Translations under genes and position numbers: made by a program | Origin: Planctomycetota bacterium | GTDB taxonomy: Bacteria > Planctomycetota > Phycisphaerae > UBA1845 | DNA length: 64,000 bases | Assembly (NCBI GenBank): GCA_016208685.1 | Contig: JACQXM010000015.1 | Coordinates: 124,001-188,000 of the forward strand | Direction of reading: 5' to 3' | Shown here: in pieces, positions 43,260-52,582 of the stretch | Numbering within the stretch: position 1 is the stretch's first letter | How the letters are laid out: each line of letters opens with the position of its first letter | The notes under the pieces: model-generated | The model's database searches: none | What the model was told of the DNA's origin: nothing | The model's input: the letters and a program-made list of their open reading frames with translations, nothing else

Positions 43260-45653
43260 GTGAACTACCCGACCGCGATCGTAGCTGTAGCGCTCGTTAT
43301 CGCGCTACCCGTCGAGGCGGAGCCCCCCGGCGAAGCGGACTTCGCCTGGTTCGTGGGACAGGCGGTCTGCCTGGACTGTCACGGCACGACCGGTCCGGCC
43401 GCGGCCTGCAGTCTGGAGCCGATTCCACGGCATGGCCGTGCGTACCAGCTCCTGCTCCGTCCGGAGGCGCGCTCTGTGGCGGCGCTGAGCGGCATCGCGG
43501 AGTCGCCGATCGAAAGCCGCATCTGTCTCGGCTGCCACGCCACGGGTGCCGAGGAGGGCCCGCGCTGGGCCGCGCCAGGCTTCCGACTCGAAGCGGGTGT
43601 GCAGTGCGAGGCCTGCCACGGTCCGGGCAGCGTGCACGCCCGAGATCGCCGCAACGGGGCAAACACTGTAGGCAGAAGCGTTCCCGAAGCGCTTCGCCGC
43701 GGCGACCGGGAATCGTGTACGGCGTGCCACCGCGAGCGGCCGTCGCACCGCGAGGTTTTCGAAGGCGGTTTTCGCCTGACCCCGAGTGACGAGCGCTACA
43801 AGACGCCGATCAACCTGGCGGTCTCGCCGGACGGCGCGTGGCTGTACGTTGTCGGCGAGCGCAGCGATTCCGTGATTGTCGTGGACACGGCCCGCGGCGC
43901 GCCCGTGGGCGAAGTCCGCGTCGGCCGGCGGCCGCATGACGTCGCCGTCACCCGCGACGGCGACCTGTTGTACGTTACCAACCGCTTGAGCGGCACGCTG
44001 AGTGTCGTCGACGCGCGCCGGCTGCGCGTGCTCCGCGAGATTGCCGTCGGCGGCGAGCCGCACGGGGTTCTTGTGGATTCCGAGGGTGGTCGGGCGTATG
44101 TGCTCTGTAGCGCGCAGGATGCGGTGGCGATCGTCAACACGCGAACGCTCGCCGTTGAAAACCGGCTGGCCGCCGGCCGGCGTCCGTGGTCGCTGGCGCC
44201 GGGCCCGGACGGCCGGACCTGCTACGTCACGAGCACCCAGCCCGCGCCGGCCCGCTTCCGCGAATCTTCGCACTCGGAGATCACCCTTCTCGATCTGGAA
44301 AACGGTCGCGTGCATCAGCGGCTGCGCGTGTCGGACGCGAACCTGCTCCAGGGTATTGGCTCCGCAGCGGGCGGCGACGTCACCTTGTTCACGCTGATGC
44401 GTACCAAGAACCTGGTTCCCATGACGCGGTTGGCGCAAGGGTGGACGATTACCAACGGGTTGGGCGTGATCTGGCCCGACGGGCGCATCGACCAGGTCCT
44501 CCTCGACGAACCGAATGCGTTCTTCGCCGATCCCAACGACGTAGCGGTCAGCCCCGATCGCCGGTTGGCCCTGATTACCAGCGGCGGGAACGACGAGGTA
44601 GCGGTAGTGGACGTGGAGAGGCTGCGGGAAACCGTTCTTACCCACGACGACCGCGAGCGCGCCGAGACGCTCCCCAACGAGCTCGGAGCCAGCGCCCGGT
44701 TCGTCATCAAGCGCTTGCGCGTGGGTGCCAATCCGCGCGGCGTGGCGTTCGCGCCTGACGGAACTCGGGCGTACGTTGCCAACGCGCTGGCGGACAGCGT
44801 CACGGTCATCGACACCCTGGGCCTTACGGTCACGGCGACCATCGACCTGGGCGGACCGGCGGAGGCGACCGAGCTTCGCCGCGGCGAACGATTGTTCCAC
44901 AGCGCCGCGAACGCGTTCGGGCGACAGTTCTCCTGTCGAAGCTGTCACCCTGATGGGCACCTCAACGGACTGGCGTTCGACATCGAGGCCGACGGCATCG
45001 GCCTGCACCCGGTGGATAACCGCACGCTGCGCGGCATCCTGGATACGGCGCCCTTCAAGTGGGAGGGCACGAACCCCACGCTGGCGCGGCAGTGCGGGCC
45101 GCGGCTGGCAGTGTTCTTCACCCGCCTGCCGCCCCTCGCACCGGACGATCTGACGGCGCTGGTACGCTACACGTGTACCATCGAGCGTCCCCCGAACCCT
45201 TACCATGATCCCCGAGGGTTGACCGCGGCGCAGCGGCGCGGCAAGGCGATCTTCGAGCGCACCATCGCCAACGACGGCTCGCCGCTGGCGCCGGCGCAGC
45301 AATGCGCCGCGTGTCATAGCGGTGTTTACAAAACCAACGGTCAGCGGGCCGCTGTAGCGTCCACCATGTGGCTGGATGCGTGGGTGGACGTCGATCCCGC
45401 GGACTGGTTCGAAGCCGACGAGTTCGGCGAGCTGGGCAGCTACTACTTCATCGATGCCGGCATTCCCTCCCGCGAGTTCGATGTGCCGCACCTGACCGAC
45501 ATTTACAACGGCGGGCCGTACCTGCACAACGGTGCCGCCGCCACGCTGGAGGAAATCTGGACGCGGTTCAACATCGTCGAGCGTCACGGAAAGACCAACG
45601 ACCTGACGCGGCGGCAGTTCAATGATCTCATCGCGTATCTTAAATCGCTGTAG
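43260..45653 (+). CDS. c554-like / YVTN propeller / MauG-like diheme fusion
   Basis: Exported protein of 797 residues made of three modules. Residues about 35-165: four CXXCH in a cytochrome c554-like order (CLDCHG, CLGCHATG, CEACHGPGSVH, CTACH). About 180-540: a seven-bladed YVTN-type propeller (VSPDGAWLYVVGERSDSVIVVD; VTRDGDLLYVTNRLSGTLSVVD). About 550-790: a diheme cytochrome c peroxidase/MauG-like domain (CRSCHPDGH, CAACHSG, with FDVPHLTDIYNGGPYLHNG). Hydrazine synthase beta is a seven-bladed propeller and gamma a MauG-like diheme protein, so this gene plus the preceding one mimics that enzyme's parts. The GTG start is 52 bases after the alpha-like gene; the ribosome site is weak. Confidence 0.82.
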   Translation: MNYPTAIVAVALVIALPVEAEPPGEADFAWFVGQAVCLDCHGTTGPAAACSLEPIPRHGRAYQLLLRPEARSVAALSGIAESPIESRICLGCHATGAEEGPRWAAPGFRLEAGVQCEACHGPGSVHARDRRNGANTVGRSVPEALRRGDRESCTACHRERPSHREVFEGGFRLTPSDERYKTPINLAVSPDGAWLYVVGERSDSVIVVDTARGAPVGEVRVGRRPHDVAVTRDGDLLYVTNRLSGTLSVVDARRLRVLREIAVGGEPHGVLVDSEGGRAYVLCSAQDAVAIVNTRTLAVENRLAAGRRPWSLAPGPDGRTCYVTSTQPAPARFRESSHSEITLLDLENGRVHQRLRVSDANLLQGIGSAAGGDVTLFTLMRTKNLVPMTRLAQGWTITNGLGVIWPDGRIDQVLLDEPNAFFADPNDVAVSPDRRLALITSGGNDEVAVVDVERLRETVLTHDDRERAETLPNELGASARFVIKRLRVGANPRGVAFAPDGTRAYVANALADSVTVIDTLGLTVTATIDLGGPAEATELRRGERLFHSAANAFGRQFSCRSCHPDGHLNGLAFDIEADGIGLHPVDNRTLRGILDTAPFKWEGTNPTLARQCGPRLAVFFTRLPPLAPDDLTALVRYTCTIERPPNPYHDPRGLTAAQRRGKAIFERTIANDGSPLAPAQQCAACHSGVYKTNGQRAAVASTMWLDAWVDVDPADWFEADEFGELGSYYFIDAGIPSREFDVPHLTDIYNGGPYLHNGAAATLEEIWTRFNIVERHGKTNDLTRRQFNDLIAYLKSL

Positions 45654-48042
45654 GCGACGTCGGGGGCCGACGGCGCGCGTGATGCCCGCGGCGGCCGTGA
45701 GCGCGCTCCTTGCCGCGGCGGTTGCGGCGGCGCCGCCGGGACCGGCGGTGGACCCCCGGGTCGTCGCGGAGTGGCGCATCTACCGTGTCGCGGATGGTCC
45801 GCCGGAGGCGGTGCGCGCCTTGTGTGCGTCGGGCGAGCAGGTGTGGGTCGGCGCCGACGGCGTTCTGGCGCGCGTCGATGGCGACCGCCGGCGCTCCTGG
45901 ACCGCCGCGGACGGCCTGCCGCTGCGCAAGCTCTCAGCCGTCACCATCGACGAGGCAAACGGCGATGTATGGCTGGGGACACTCGGCGACGGTCTGGTGC
46001 GCTTCAGCGGCGGGCGGTTCGATCGCTTCGACCAGTTCAACTCCGGCCTGGCGGGGAACTTGGTGTACGCCGTGACGTCTTTCGAAGGGCGGATCTGGGC
46101 GGCGACCAACGGCGGCATCAGCGCCTTTGCGCCGCAGGCCGACGAGTGGGAATTGCACGACGCCCGTAGTGCAGACGTCGCCCAGCGGGCGACTTCCTGC
46201 CTCGTGCCTTTGGCGGGGCGCCTGGTGGCCGGCGGTTGGGGATACGGAATCCGCCGCTTCGACGGTGCCGCGCATCGCGGGTCGCCGTTCGCGGAGGGGT
46301 CCACAGAGAACGCTGCGGCGCCGCGCGTGGCGACCTCGCCGCCTTCCACGGCGCCGGGCGGAGGGGATACGGCAGATCCCGAGCCACGAGTCGACGAGTG
46401 TTGCGGTGCATCCGGCGCCATCCTGGCGCTCGCCGCGGCCGGCGATGCGCTGTGGGCGGTCACACCGTCACACCTGTGCCGATGCGACGCCGGCGCGCGG
46501 TGTGCCAGCAAAGCTCTTCCCACGTTCGAGTCCCAATCCTGCACGCCGACCGCGCTGGCGGTGGGCGAGAGGGGCGACGCTTGGATCGGAACGGACGAGG
46601 GGCTGCTGATGCTGGATGATTGGAATTCGGGTGTGTGGATTCACTATCGTCGTGACGACGGCGGGCGAAGTCGACTCGTCCTGGTTCGTGACGGCGTCGA
46701 CCATGTGTCCCAGGGCGTTGACGGTGCGTTTCCCGACAACCATGTTCGCGCGGTTCTGCTCCGGGGTAGTGCGGTGTGGATCGGCACCGCGCGCGGCGTG
46801 GCGGTGGGCGAGCGATGGGCCGCGTGGAGTTCTCTGGCCCACGGTGCGGAGGACGCGCGCTCCGCGCCGGAGAGCGACGACGTAAACGAACCGGGCACCA
46901 CCACACCACGTGCCTATCCGAACGCCGGCCCGGCGCGAACTCCGAGCGCCATCGCCGTTCTGGGGCCCGGCAACCGCACCATCGCGCTGCCTGCGTCCGC
47001 TGCCGAGAGCGATACCGCCGCAAGTGCCGAGAATCACCCCGACTTGCTTGCGGTGCAGATCGCCGTGGAGCTTGCGCGCCACGCCGCGGCGCGGAAGGAA
47101 ACGGCGACGGTGAACCTCGCTCCCACGGCGCCGGGATACGCCGGCTACGGCTGGGGCCTGCCGGAGGACAACCTCGTCGCGCTGGCGGAGCGAAGCAGCG
47201 TCCTGGGTATCGTCGGCGCCCTGGGTAGTACTCGCGCCCTGATGGACCTGGCGGTGCTCCGGCTTGGGGTCCCGGTTTTGGACGTGGCCGGGGAGGCGGA
47301 CCGCGACAACGCTGCCCGCAATCCCTGGGTCTTTCGCTGCCGCGGCGGAGCGCCGCGCCAACATCGCCTGCTGCTGGACTACGTGGTGGATCGGCTGAAC
47401 CTGTCGCGGCTGGCGGTGCTGCACACCGGCGGATCGAGCGGCGGCGCCGGAGACTGGTGGATCGACCACGCACGAGCCCGCGGGCTGCCCGCGCCCTTCG
47501 AATCGCGCGTTCCCCACGACGGCGAGGCGGCCGACCGGCTGTTCGACGACCTGCGACGGATAGATCCCCAGGTCATCCTCCTGGACGGCAGTGTGCCGGC
47601 AGTCACGGCGACGATCGCCCGCTTTCGACGCCGCGGGTGCGACCAGGTGATGGTCGTGGATTCACCGCTGCGCGACATCGACCTCGCTGAGCGCGTGGGC
47701 GTCGATCCTGGCATGGTTCTAGCGCCCGACGCGTCCACGCCGCCGGCATCGTCGGCGGCGGACCTGGCTTTCGCGGAGAAGTATGCGGAGCGCAATCGGC
47801 GCGACGGCAGCGTGCGTCCGCCAGACGAGAGTGCATTTCGTACCTTCCACGCCGCCGACCATCTGCTGCATGCCGCGGGCGCCGCGCCGGCGGATCGGGC
47901 CGCCCTTCGCCGCACACTCCGCCAGATGGAACGCTCGGCGTACGGCGAACGACACTACGAAGAGTCGCACCCGCTGGCCGGGTGGAGCGTGGCGCGCTGG
48001 GAGGCCGGTCGCTGGCAGACGCAGGCCGTTGGCGCGCCGTGA
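45622..48042 (+). CDS. Two-component-type propeller fused to periplasmic binding fold
   Basis: Exported protein of up to 806 residues. The N-terminal half has regulator-propeller (Reg_prop) repeats: GLPLRKLSAVTIDEANGDVWLGTLGDGLVRF, SGLAGNLVYAVTSFEGRIWAATNGGISAF, GDAWIGTDEGLLML. The C-terminal half (about 455-750) is a type 1 periplasmic-binding fold like branched-chain amino acid receptors: VGALGSTRALMDLAVLRLGVPVLD, LSRLAVLHTGGSSGGAGDWW, DPQVILLDGSVPAV. No kinase or output domain follows, so it is a sensor or receptor without visible transmitter. The ATG at 45622 overlaps the previous gene by 32 bases and gives a basic signal-peptide start; GTG 45679 or ATG 45682 is possible. Confidence 0.72.
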   Translation: MISSRILNRCRRRRGPTARVMPAAAVSALLAAAVAAAPPGPAVDPRVVAEWRIYRVADGPPEAVRALCASGEQVWVGADGVLARVDGDRRRSWTAADGLPLRKLSAVTIDEANGDVWLGTLGDGLVRFSGGRFDRFDQFNSGLAGNLVYAVTSFEGRIWAATNGGISAFAPQADEWELHDARSADVAQRATSCLVPLAGRLVAGGWGYGIRRFDGAAHRGSPFAEGSTENAAAPRVATSPPSTAPGGGDTADPEPRVDECCGASGAILALAAAGDALWAVTPSHLCRCDAGARCASKALPTFESQSCTPTALAVGERGDAWIGTDEGLLMLDDWNSGVWIHYRRDDGGRSRLVLVRDGVDHVSQGVDGAFPDNHVRAVLLRGSAVWIGTARGVAVGERWAAWSSLAHGAEDARSAPESDDVNEPGTTTPRAYPNAGPARTPSAIAVLGPGNRTIALPASAAESDTAASAENHPDLLAVQIAVELARHAAARKETATVNLAPTAPGYAGYGWGLPEDNLVALAERSSVLGIVGALGSTRALMDLAVLRLGVPVLDVAGEADRDNAARNPWVFRCRGGAPRQHRLLLDYVVDRLNLSRLAVLHTGGSSGGAGDWWIDHARARGLPAPFESRVPHDGEAADRLFDDLRRIDPQVILLDGSVPAVTATIARFRRRGCDQVMVVDSPLRDIDLAERVGVDPGMVLAPDASTPPASSAADLAFAEKYAERNRRDGSVRPPDESAFRTFHAADHLLHAAGAAPADRAALRRTLRQMERSAYGERHYEESHPLAGWSVARWEAGRWQTQAVGAP

Positions 48043-48051
48043 CCCGTGCCC

Positions 48052-50160
48052 TCACTGCGGCTGTGAGAGGAGTCGCGCGTACTGCGGGCTGAGTCGCGCC
48101 GCGGCAAGCAGGTGCTGCTCGGCGCGTTCCGGCTGGTTGCGGCGGGCCAGCAAGCCGCCGAGGTTGAAGTGCGCGTCGGCGTGGTCAGGGTCGATGGCCA
48201 CGGCCCGCTCGAACCGCTGCTGCGCCTCGTCAAGCCGGCCGGTGCGGATCAGCGCGTAGCCGAGATTGTTGTGCAGGTCGGCGTCGTCGGGCGCAAGGAC
48301 CAGCGCCCTTTCGTACATCTCCACCGCCTGCGGGAACCGGCCCAGTCGGCCCAGCACCGTACCCAGGTTGTAGTGTGCCAGGCGCAACCGGGGGCTCAGC
48401 CGCAAGGCCTCTTGCAGGCTTTCGACGGCCTCTTCCAGTCGGCCCAGCTCCACCAGGACGCCCCCCAGCTCGCGGTGCGCCCGAGCCGCGGCGGGGTCGG
48501 CAGCGACGGCCCGGCGCAGCTCCTGCTCCGCGGCGGGATAATCTCCGACACCAGCGAGCATGGCCGCCAGCCCCTGGTGTGCCGCGCCCACGCTCGCGGC
48601 CGGCGCCGGCACGCCGCCGCCTGGCGCGATTACCTGGCGGTATTCCCGTTCCGCTTCGGCGAGCCGTCCGGTAGCCGCAAAGGCGTAGGCCAGGTCCAGT
48701 CGCACCCGCGGATCGTCATCGAAGCGCATGAGGTAATCAGCGGCGCGCTGCCGCACCTCGTCGTAGCGTCGCAGCAGCATGGAAGACTTGATCAGTCCGC
48801 GATGCGTTCGCGGGTTGGCAAGCAGCCCCCAGCGGTCGCACACGGTGAGGTGCGCGTGGACCCGTCCGGCGTCGGCGGCGGACTGCGCGGGGTCGCTGTC
48901 TTCGTTCAAGCCGACCGCCGCCAGCGTGCCCGAGTATTCGTGGTAGCGCACGAACCCTGAATGGGCCACGAACGCCGCGAGAAACAGGGCAAGCACGGCG
49001 AACGCCCCGCCCGCCACCGTCAGTCGCCCCTGCTCCTTGAGCCGCAGCAGCCCCACGGTTTGCACGGTGGGCCGCGCCACCAGGCGCAGGCCGAGGACCA
49101 GGAGGTAACCGATGACCACGCCCAGCGCCAGCGAGAGCAGAAAGGGAACCTGTCCGTAGAGTCCGCGGAAGGAAAGCAGAACGGCCACGAACACGCCGCC
49201 CAGGAACACCTCTTCCCAGGCCGTGAAATCCGAGGCCGGAGCGGCGCGGTCGTCATCGGACGCGGCCTGTACCAGCGCCGAACGGGCGAAGCCGTAGGAA
49301 AGCGCCCCATGCGGGCAGACGCTGACGCAATCCAGGTCCTTCAGGCACGCGGCGCTCACCACCTTGCCGTGCCGCGCGATTTCCTCGTGGACGCGGATGC
49401 CGCTGGTACAGTTGGCGGTGCAGGTGCCACATTTTTGACAGGTGCCGGTGAGGCGGATGCGGCCGGGAGCCACTCGATCCGCCAGGCCGAAGATCGCGCC
49501 GTACGGGCAGACGTAGCGACAGAAGCTGCGCGTGCCCAGCAGGTAGACGATGAGGAACCCGCACACCAGGAACGTGATGGCGATCACTCCGGGTCCGGGC
49601 AGGTTCCGCCAGAAGTTGTCGGTGACGAACGACGCCCAACCGTCGCGATCCGTGGCGACGTGGAAGGTGGGGAAGGCCTTGTCGCGCCAAGCGCGGACGA
49701 TCTGCGGCCAGAGAAACATGTAGGCCGCCGTCAGGGGCGGCACCCAAAGCAGCACACGGGAGCGCAGCGGTCGGGCGCGTAGGCCCAACCGCCGAAGCAA
49801 CCAGGCGCAGAAGTCCTGAAGCACGATGATGTGACAGGCCCAGGAGCAGAAGAACCGTCCGAAGAGGCCCGCCGCCACCACCAGCAGGCACATGAAGAGA
49901 AACCCGGCGGTGACGATCCCCAGTTCCAGCGTGTACATCACTTCATTGAGCTCGAGCGGTGCCAGCGTCTTGCCGGTGAGCTTCCAATGCAGAATGTGGA
50001 GCGCGAAAACCACGTATACCAGTGAGAGCGAAACCGCCCGCCAGCGCGGGTAGTTGCGCCGGCGCGGAGGCGCCGCCGCGGGCGCGGCCCGGGTGGATGT
50101 CGCGATGGCGGGCGGCGGCTGGCCAGGAGTTGCGGTCGTCATCGTTAGTCTATCGCCCAT
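48052..50160 (-). CDS. NapH/CcoG-like membrane ferredoxin with TPR tail
   Basis: Inner-membrane iron-sulfur protein of 702 residues. Several N-terminal membrane segments carry CSWACHIIV in place of the usual CGWxCP, and FCRYVCPYGAIFGL. A ferredoxin-like part has one full group (CQKCGTCTANC) and a second where the second ligand is Asp (CLKDLDCVSVCP). Two more membrane segments follow, then about 280 residues of tetratricopeptide repeats (for example AHYNLGTVLGRLGRFPQAVEMYERALVLAPD). Family members pass electrons through the membrane or build redox enzymes; TPRs bind partners. The start is uncertain (50160 or 50142), without a clear ribosome site. Confidence 0.85.
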   Translation of the reverse strand: MGDRLTMTTATPGQPPPAIATSTRAAPAAAPPRRRNYPRWRAVSLSLVYVVFALHILHWKLTGKTLAPLELNEVMYTLELGIVTAGFLFMCLLVVAAGLFGRFFCSWACHIIVLQDFCAWLLRRLGLRARPLRSRVLLWVPPLTAAYMFLWPQIVRAWRDKAFPTFHVATDRDGWASFVTDNFWRNLPGPGVIAITFLVCGFLIVYLLGTRSFCRYVCPYGAIFGLADRVAPGRIRLTGTCQKCGTCTANCTSGIRVHEEIARHGKVVSAACLKDLDCVSVCPHGALSYGFARSALVQAASDDDRAAPASDFTAWEEVFLGGVFVAVLLSFRGLYGQVPFLLSLALGVVIGYLLVLGLRLVARPTVQTVGLLRLKEQGRLTVAGGAFAVLALFLAAFVAHSGFVRYHEYSGTLAAVGLNEDSDPAQSAADAGRVHAHLTVCDRWGLLANPRTHRGLIKSSMLLRRYDEVRQRAADYLMRFDDDPRVRLDLAYAFAATGRLAEAEREYRQVIAPGGGVPAPAASVGAAHQGLAAMLAGVGDYPAAEQELRRAVAADPAAARAHRELGGVLVELGRLEEAVESLQEALRLSPRLRLAHYNLGTVLGRLGRFPQAVEMYERALVLAPDDADLHNNLGYALIRTGRLDEAQQRFERAVAIDPDHADAHFNLGGLLARRNQPERAEQHLLAAARLSPQYARLLSQPQ

Positions 50161-50299
50161 GTCATGATAAAGCCGCAACGACTCGCCGGCGCCGTCCGAC
50201 GCGCCGGCACGGACGCTCCCGCGGTTGTCGCCCCTCGTTCTGCGACGTCGCGCCGTACCGCCGTGAGGTGGCGGCGGCACCGGACCACCCGCGCCCGGC

Positions 50300-52582
50300 T
50301 CACGGCGGATTCAGACCCGTCATCTGGCGGACGGTTTCATACACCGCCCGACCGGTAGGGTCGAAGGGATCCACCAGCACCATGCGGTCGAACACCGGCG
50401 AATCGAGCGTCGCCGGACGATGGCACTCGTTGCAACCCAGTGCCGGCACCGGCGAGTAGCCCAGCGCCTTGTCCGCGCTAAGCACCGGCGGATGCAGCTC
50501 GTACGCCTCGCCCCATTCCACTTTGATGCCGCTGGTTTCATGCGCGAAGGAGCTGACGCCGTCCGGCGAGCCGGGATCCTCGAACCATACGCGCCGCCCC
50601 TTAACCAGCACCGGGTTGGCGGCCACCGGCACTCCGTAGCTGTCCATGCCCTTCAGCGCCTGAATGTACGCCAGAATCTCCTCCGGGCGGTTTACTTCCG
50701 GCTTACCGTCGTGATTATCGTCCGTCACCACCGGCAGCGGCGCGTTGCTCGTGATCTGTCGCACGCGCCAGAGAACGATAGGGGAGACGATGTCATCGCT
50801 GAAATCCAGCGGTGTGGCCTGGCGATGCCAGTCCCCCCAGTACACCGCGATCTCGAACTTCAAGGGAAACAACCGCCGCACGCCGTCGCTGTCGTTTTTG
50901 AAACTGAAGCCCGGATACCAGCGGCTCTTGTCCGGGTTCGCAGGATCGACGGGGTCCGCCGAGAGGAACTCCTCCGCCCAGTAGCTTACCGGCGTTCCGG
51001 TGACGGAGTTATCCACCACGCTGCGCGTGCGCCCCAGGGCATACGGGATGTGGCACGCCTGGCAGGAGAACACGCTGAACGGTCCGTTTTCGCCCGGCAC
51101 GGAGCCGATGAGGTGAACCTGGACGTCGCCGGGAACCACCGGCGCGTCGGGATGCCGCACGGGACTGTCCTCCAGATGACAGTCGCGACAGGAACGGAGA
51201 TTCACCCAATCCAGGTCGTCGCGGTAGATGTTGAACTGCGATTTGCCCTTGGCGAAGTTGTGGTCGATGTTGCCGCGGTGACAGTAGTTGCATGCCGTGC
51301 TGCGCTCCGGAGGCACGTCGTTGGTGGGATCGGTGTCGCGCAGCTTGTTGAAGCCCGCATAGTGCACGTCGCGGTCGTCGAACCAGACGGACCCGCGCTT
51401 CGCCGGCCAGCTCTGACTGTGGCAGCCCCAGCAGGAATAGTCGGTCGGCGGGTACGCGATGGCGCGGGGAGAGAGGCTGACGGTGGAATCGTCCCCGACC
51501 GTCAGGCTGCCATCGGACACTCCGGCGGAGTAGTCGATTTGCAGGCGCGGGGGAACGACGGTGGTCTCCAGATGCGAGAACCAGCCTTGGCCCGCGGTAG
51601 AGGCCGCGGCAAACGCGGGAACCGGCGCGCCCTGGTCGTCCACCAGCGCCGCCCCCGCGACCAGCACGTTTGCGCGCCGTAGTTGAATGAGGTCGCGACC
51701 GTTGGCTTGCCGCCGATCCTTGCGGTGGCAGAAGAGGCAGTCGGGTTCGGCGACCCCCGTCACGTCCCAGGGCGCCGGGCGGAAGGCCGTGCCATCAACG
51801 GGATTGAGCGTGGCGTAATCACCATCGAGCAGCACCTCGGCTGCGGTTTTGCCCAACGCCTGGTAGCCGAATCGGCCGGTGAGCACGTCGTAGTAGCGCT
51901 GCCCGTCGCGGTCGAACTCCATACCCCCGCCGCCGGTGTGGCATCCACCGCAGCCCCCCATCCACCAGAAGGCGGTTTGATCCATGGCCGAGGGCCCCGC
52001 GGCGTTTTTCGGTGCCATCTGGCGGTCGTTCTTGGGCCTCCAGGTGCCGTACATCCCCGCCGACTGTATCCACCAGCGGCCATCGCCGAAGTGGTCGTCG
52101 CCCATGACCATGTTGCCCGCCGTGTCCGTGCGCCCCTGCTGGAAGAGGAACCCGTTGGCGATGTGGTCGACGTCGTGGCATCCGCCGCAGGTGTTGCGGC
52201 TGCTGTAGGGCGCCGTGGATGTGACGGTCAACACTTGTCCCGCGACGTCCTTCAGCGGGATCGGCAGGTGACCCGCGGCGCGCAGGAAGGCCGCGACATC
52301 GGCTAGATCCACGTCGTCGTCGTGGTCGTCATCCACGTCGGTGATGCAGGGTGCGGCCGGCGCCTGCCCGGGGCCGCGGTAGCACGCTTTCAGGGTGAGG
52401 AAATCCGCCGGATCGACGTAGCCGCTGGCGTCGAAATCAAAACTGGTTCCGGCAGCCGGCAGCGCTGCGAGCGCCAGCAGGGCAACGATTGCCGCAGTCG
52501 CACCCAGGGCCGAGGAGGCGCAGCGCGGTTCACGGTCCGGTGCAGTTCTCGTGGAACGCCTTCCAATCCAGAAGGTCAACAT
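50300..52582 (-). CDS. Secreted octaheme cytochrome with N-terminal dockerin repeat
   Basis: Exported protein of 760 residues. A signal region (SALGATAAIVALLALAALPAAG) is followed at once by a dockerin-like pair (FDFDASGYVDPADFLTLKACYRG and DVDDDHDDDVDLADVAAFLRAAG), then eight CXXCH: CGGCH, CGGCH, CLFCH, CWGCH, CNYCH, CRDCH, CQACH and CNECH, spaced over about 170-725. The long spacers and ending (YETVRQMTGLNPP) resemble octaheme enzymes more than small carriers, but I cannot name the family. The ATG at 52582 lies 53 bases inside the end of the upstream dockerin gene; no later start is available, so the overlap seems real. Confidence 0.8.
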   Translation of the reverse strand: MLTFWIGRRSTRTAPDREPRCASSALGATAAIVALLALAALPAAGTSFDFDASGYVDPADFLTLKACYRGPGQAPAAPCITDVDDDHDDDVDLADVAAFLRAAGHLPIPLKDVAGQVLTVTSTAPYSSRNTCGGCHDVDHIANGFLFQQGRTDTAGNMVMGDDHFGDGRWWIQSAGMYGTWRPKNDRQMAPKNAAGPSAMDQTAFWWMGGCGGCHTGGGGMEFDRDGQRYYDVLTGRFGYQALGKTAAEVLLDGDYATLNPVDGTAFRPAPWDVTGVAEPDCLFCHRKDRRQANGRDLIQLRRANVLVAGAALVDDQGAPVPAFAAASTAGQGWFSHLETTVVPPRLQIDYSAGVSDGSLTVGDDSTVSLSPRAIAYPPTDYSCWGCHSQSWPAKRGSVWFDDRDVHYAGFNKLRDTDPTNDVPPERSTACNYCHRGNIDHNFAKGKSQFNIYRDDLDWVNLRSCRDCHLEDSPVRHPDAPVVPGDVQVHLIGSVPGENGPFSVFSCQACHIPYALGRTRSVVDNSVTGTPVSYWAEEFLSADPVDPANPDKSRWYPGFSFKNDSDGVRRLFPLKFEIAVYWGDWHRQATPLDFSDDIVSPIVLWRVRQITSNAPLPVVTDDNHDGKPEVNRPEEILAYIQALKGMDSYGVPVAANPVLVKGRRVWFEDPGSPDGVSSFAHETSGIKVEWGEAYELHPPVLSADKALGYSPVPALGCNECHRPATLDSPVFDRMVLVDPFDPTGRAVYETVRQMTGLNPP

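Noticed and set aside
41573..45653. Anammox hydrazine synthase
   Set aside because: The alpha-like protein lacks the second heme domain, and no hydrazine dehydrogenase or nitrite reductase genes are nearby; only family resemblance is claimed.
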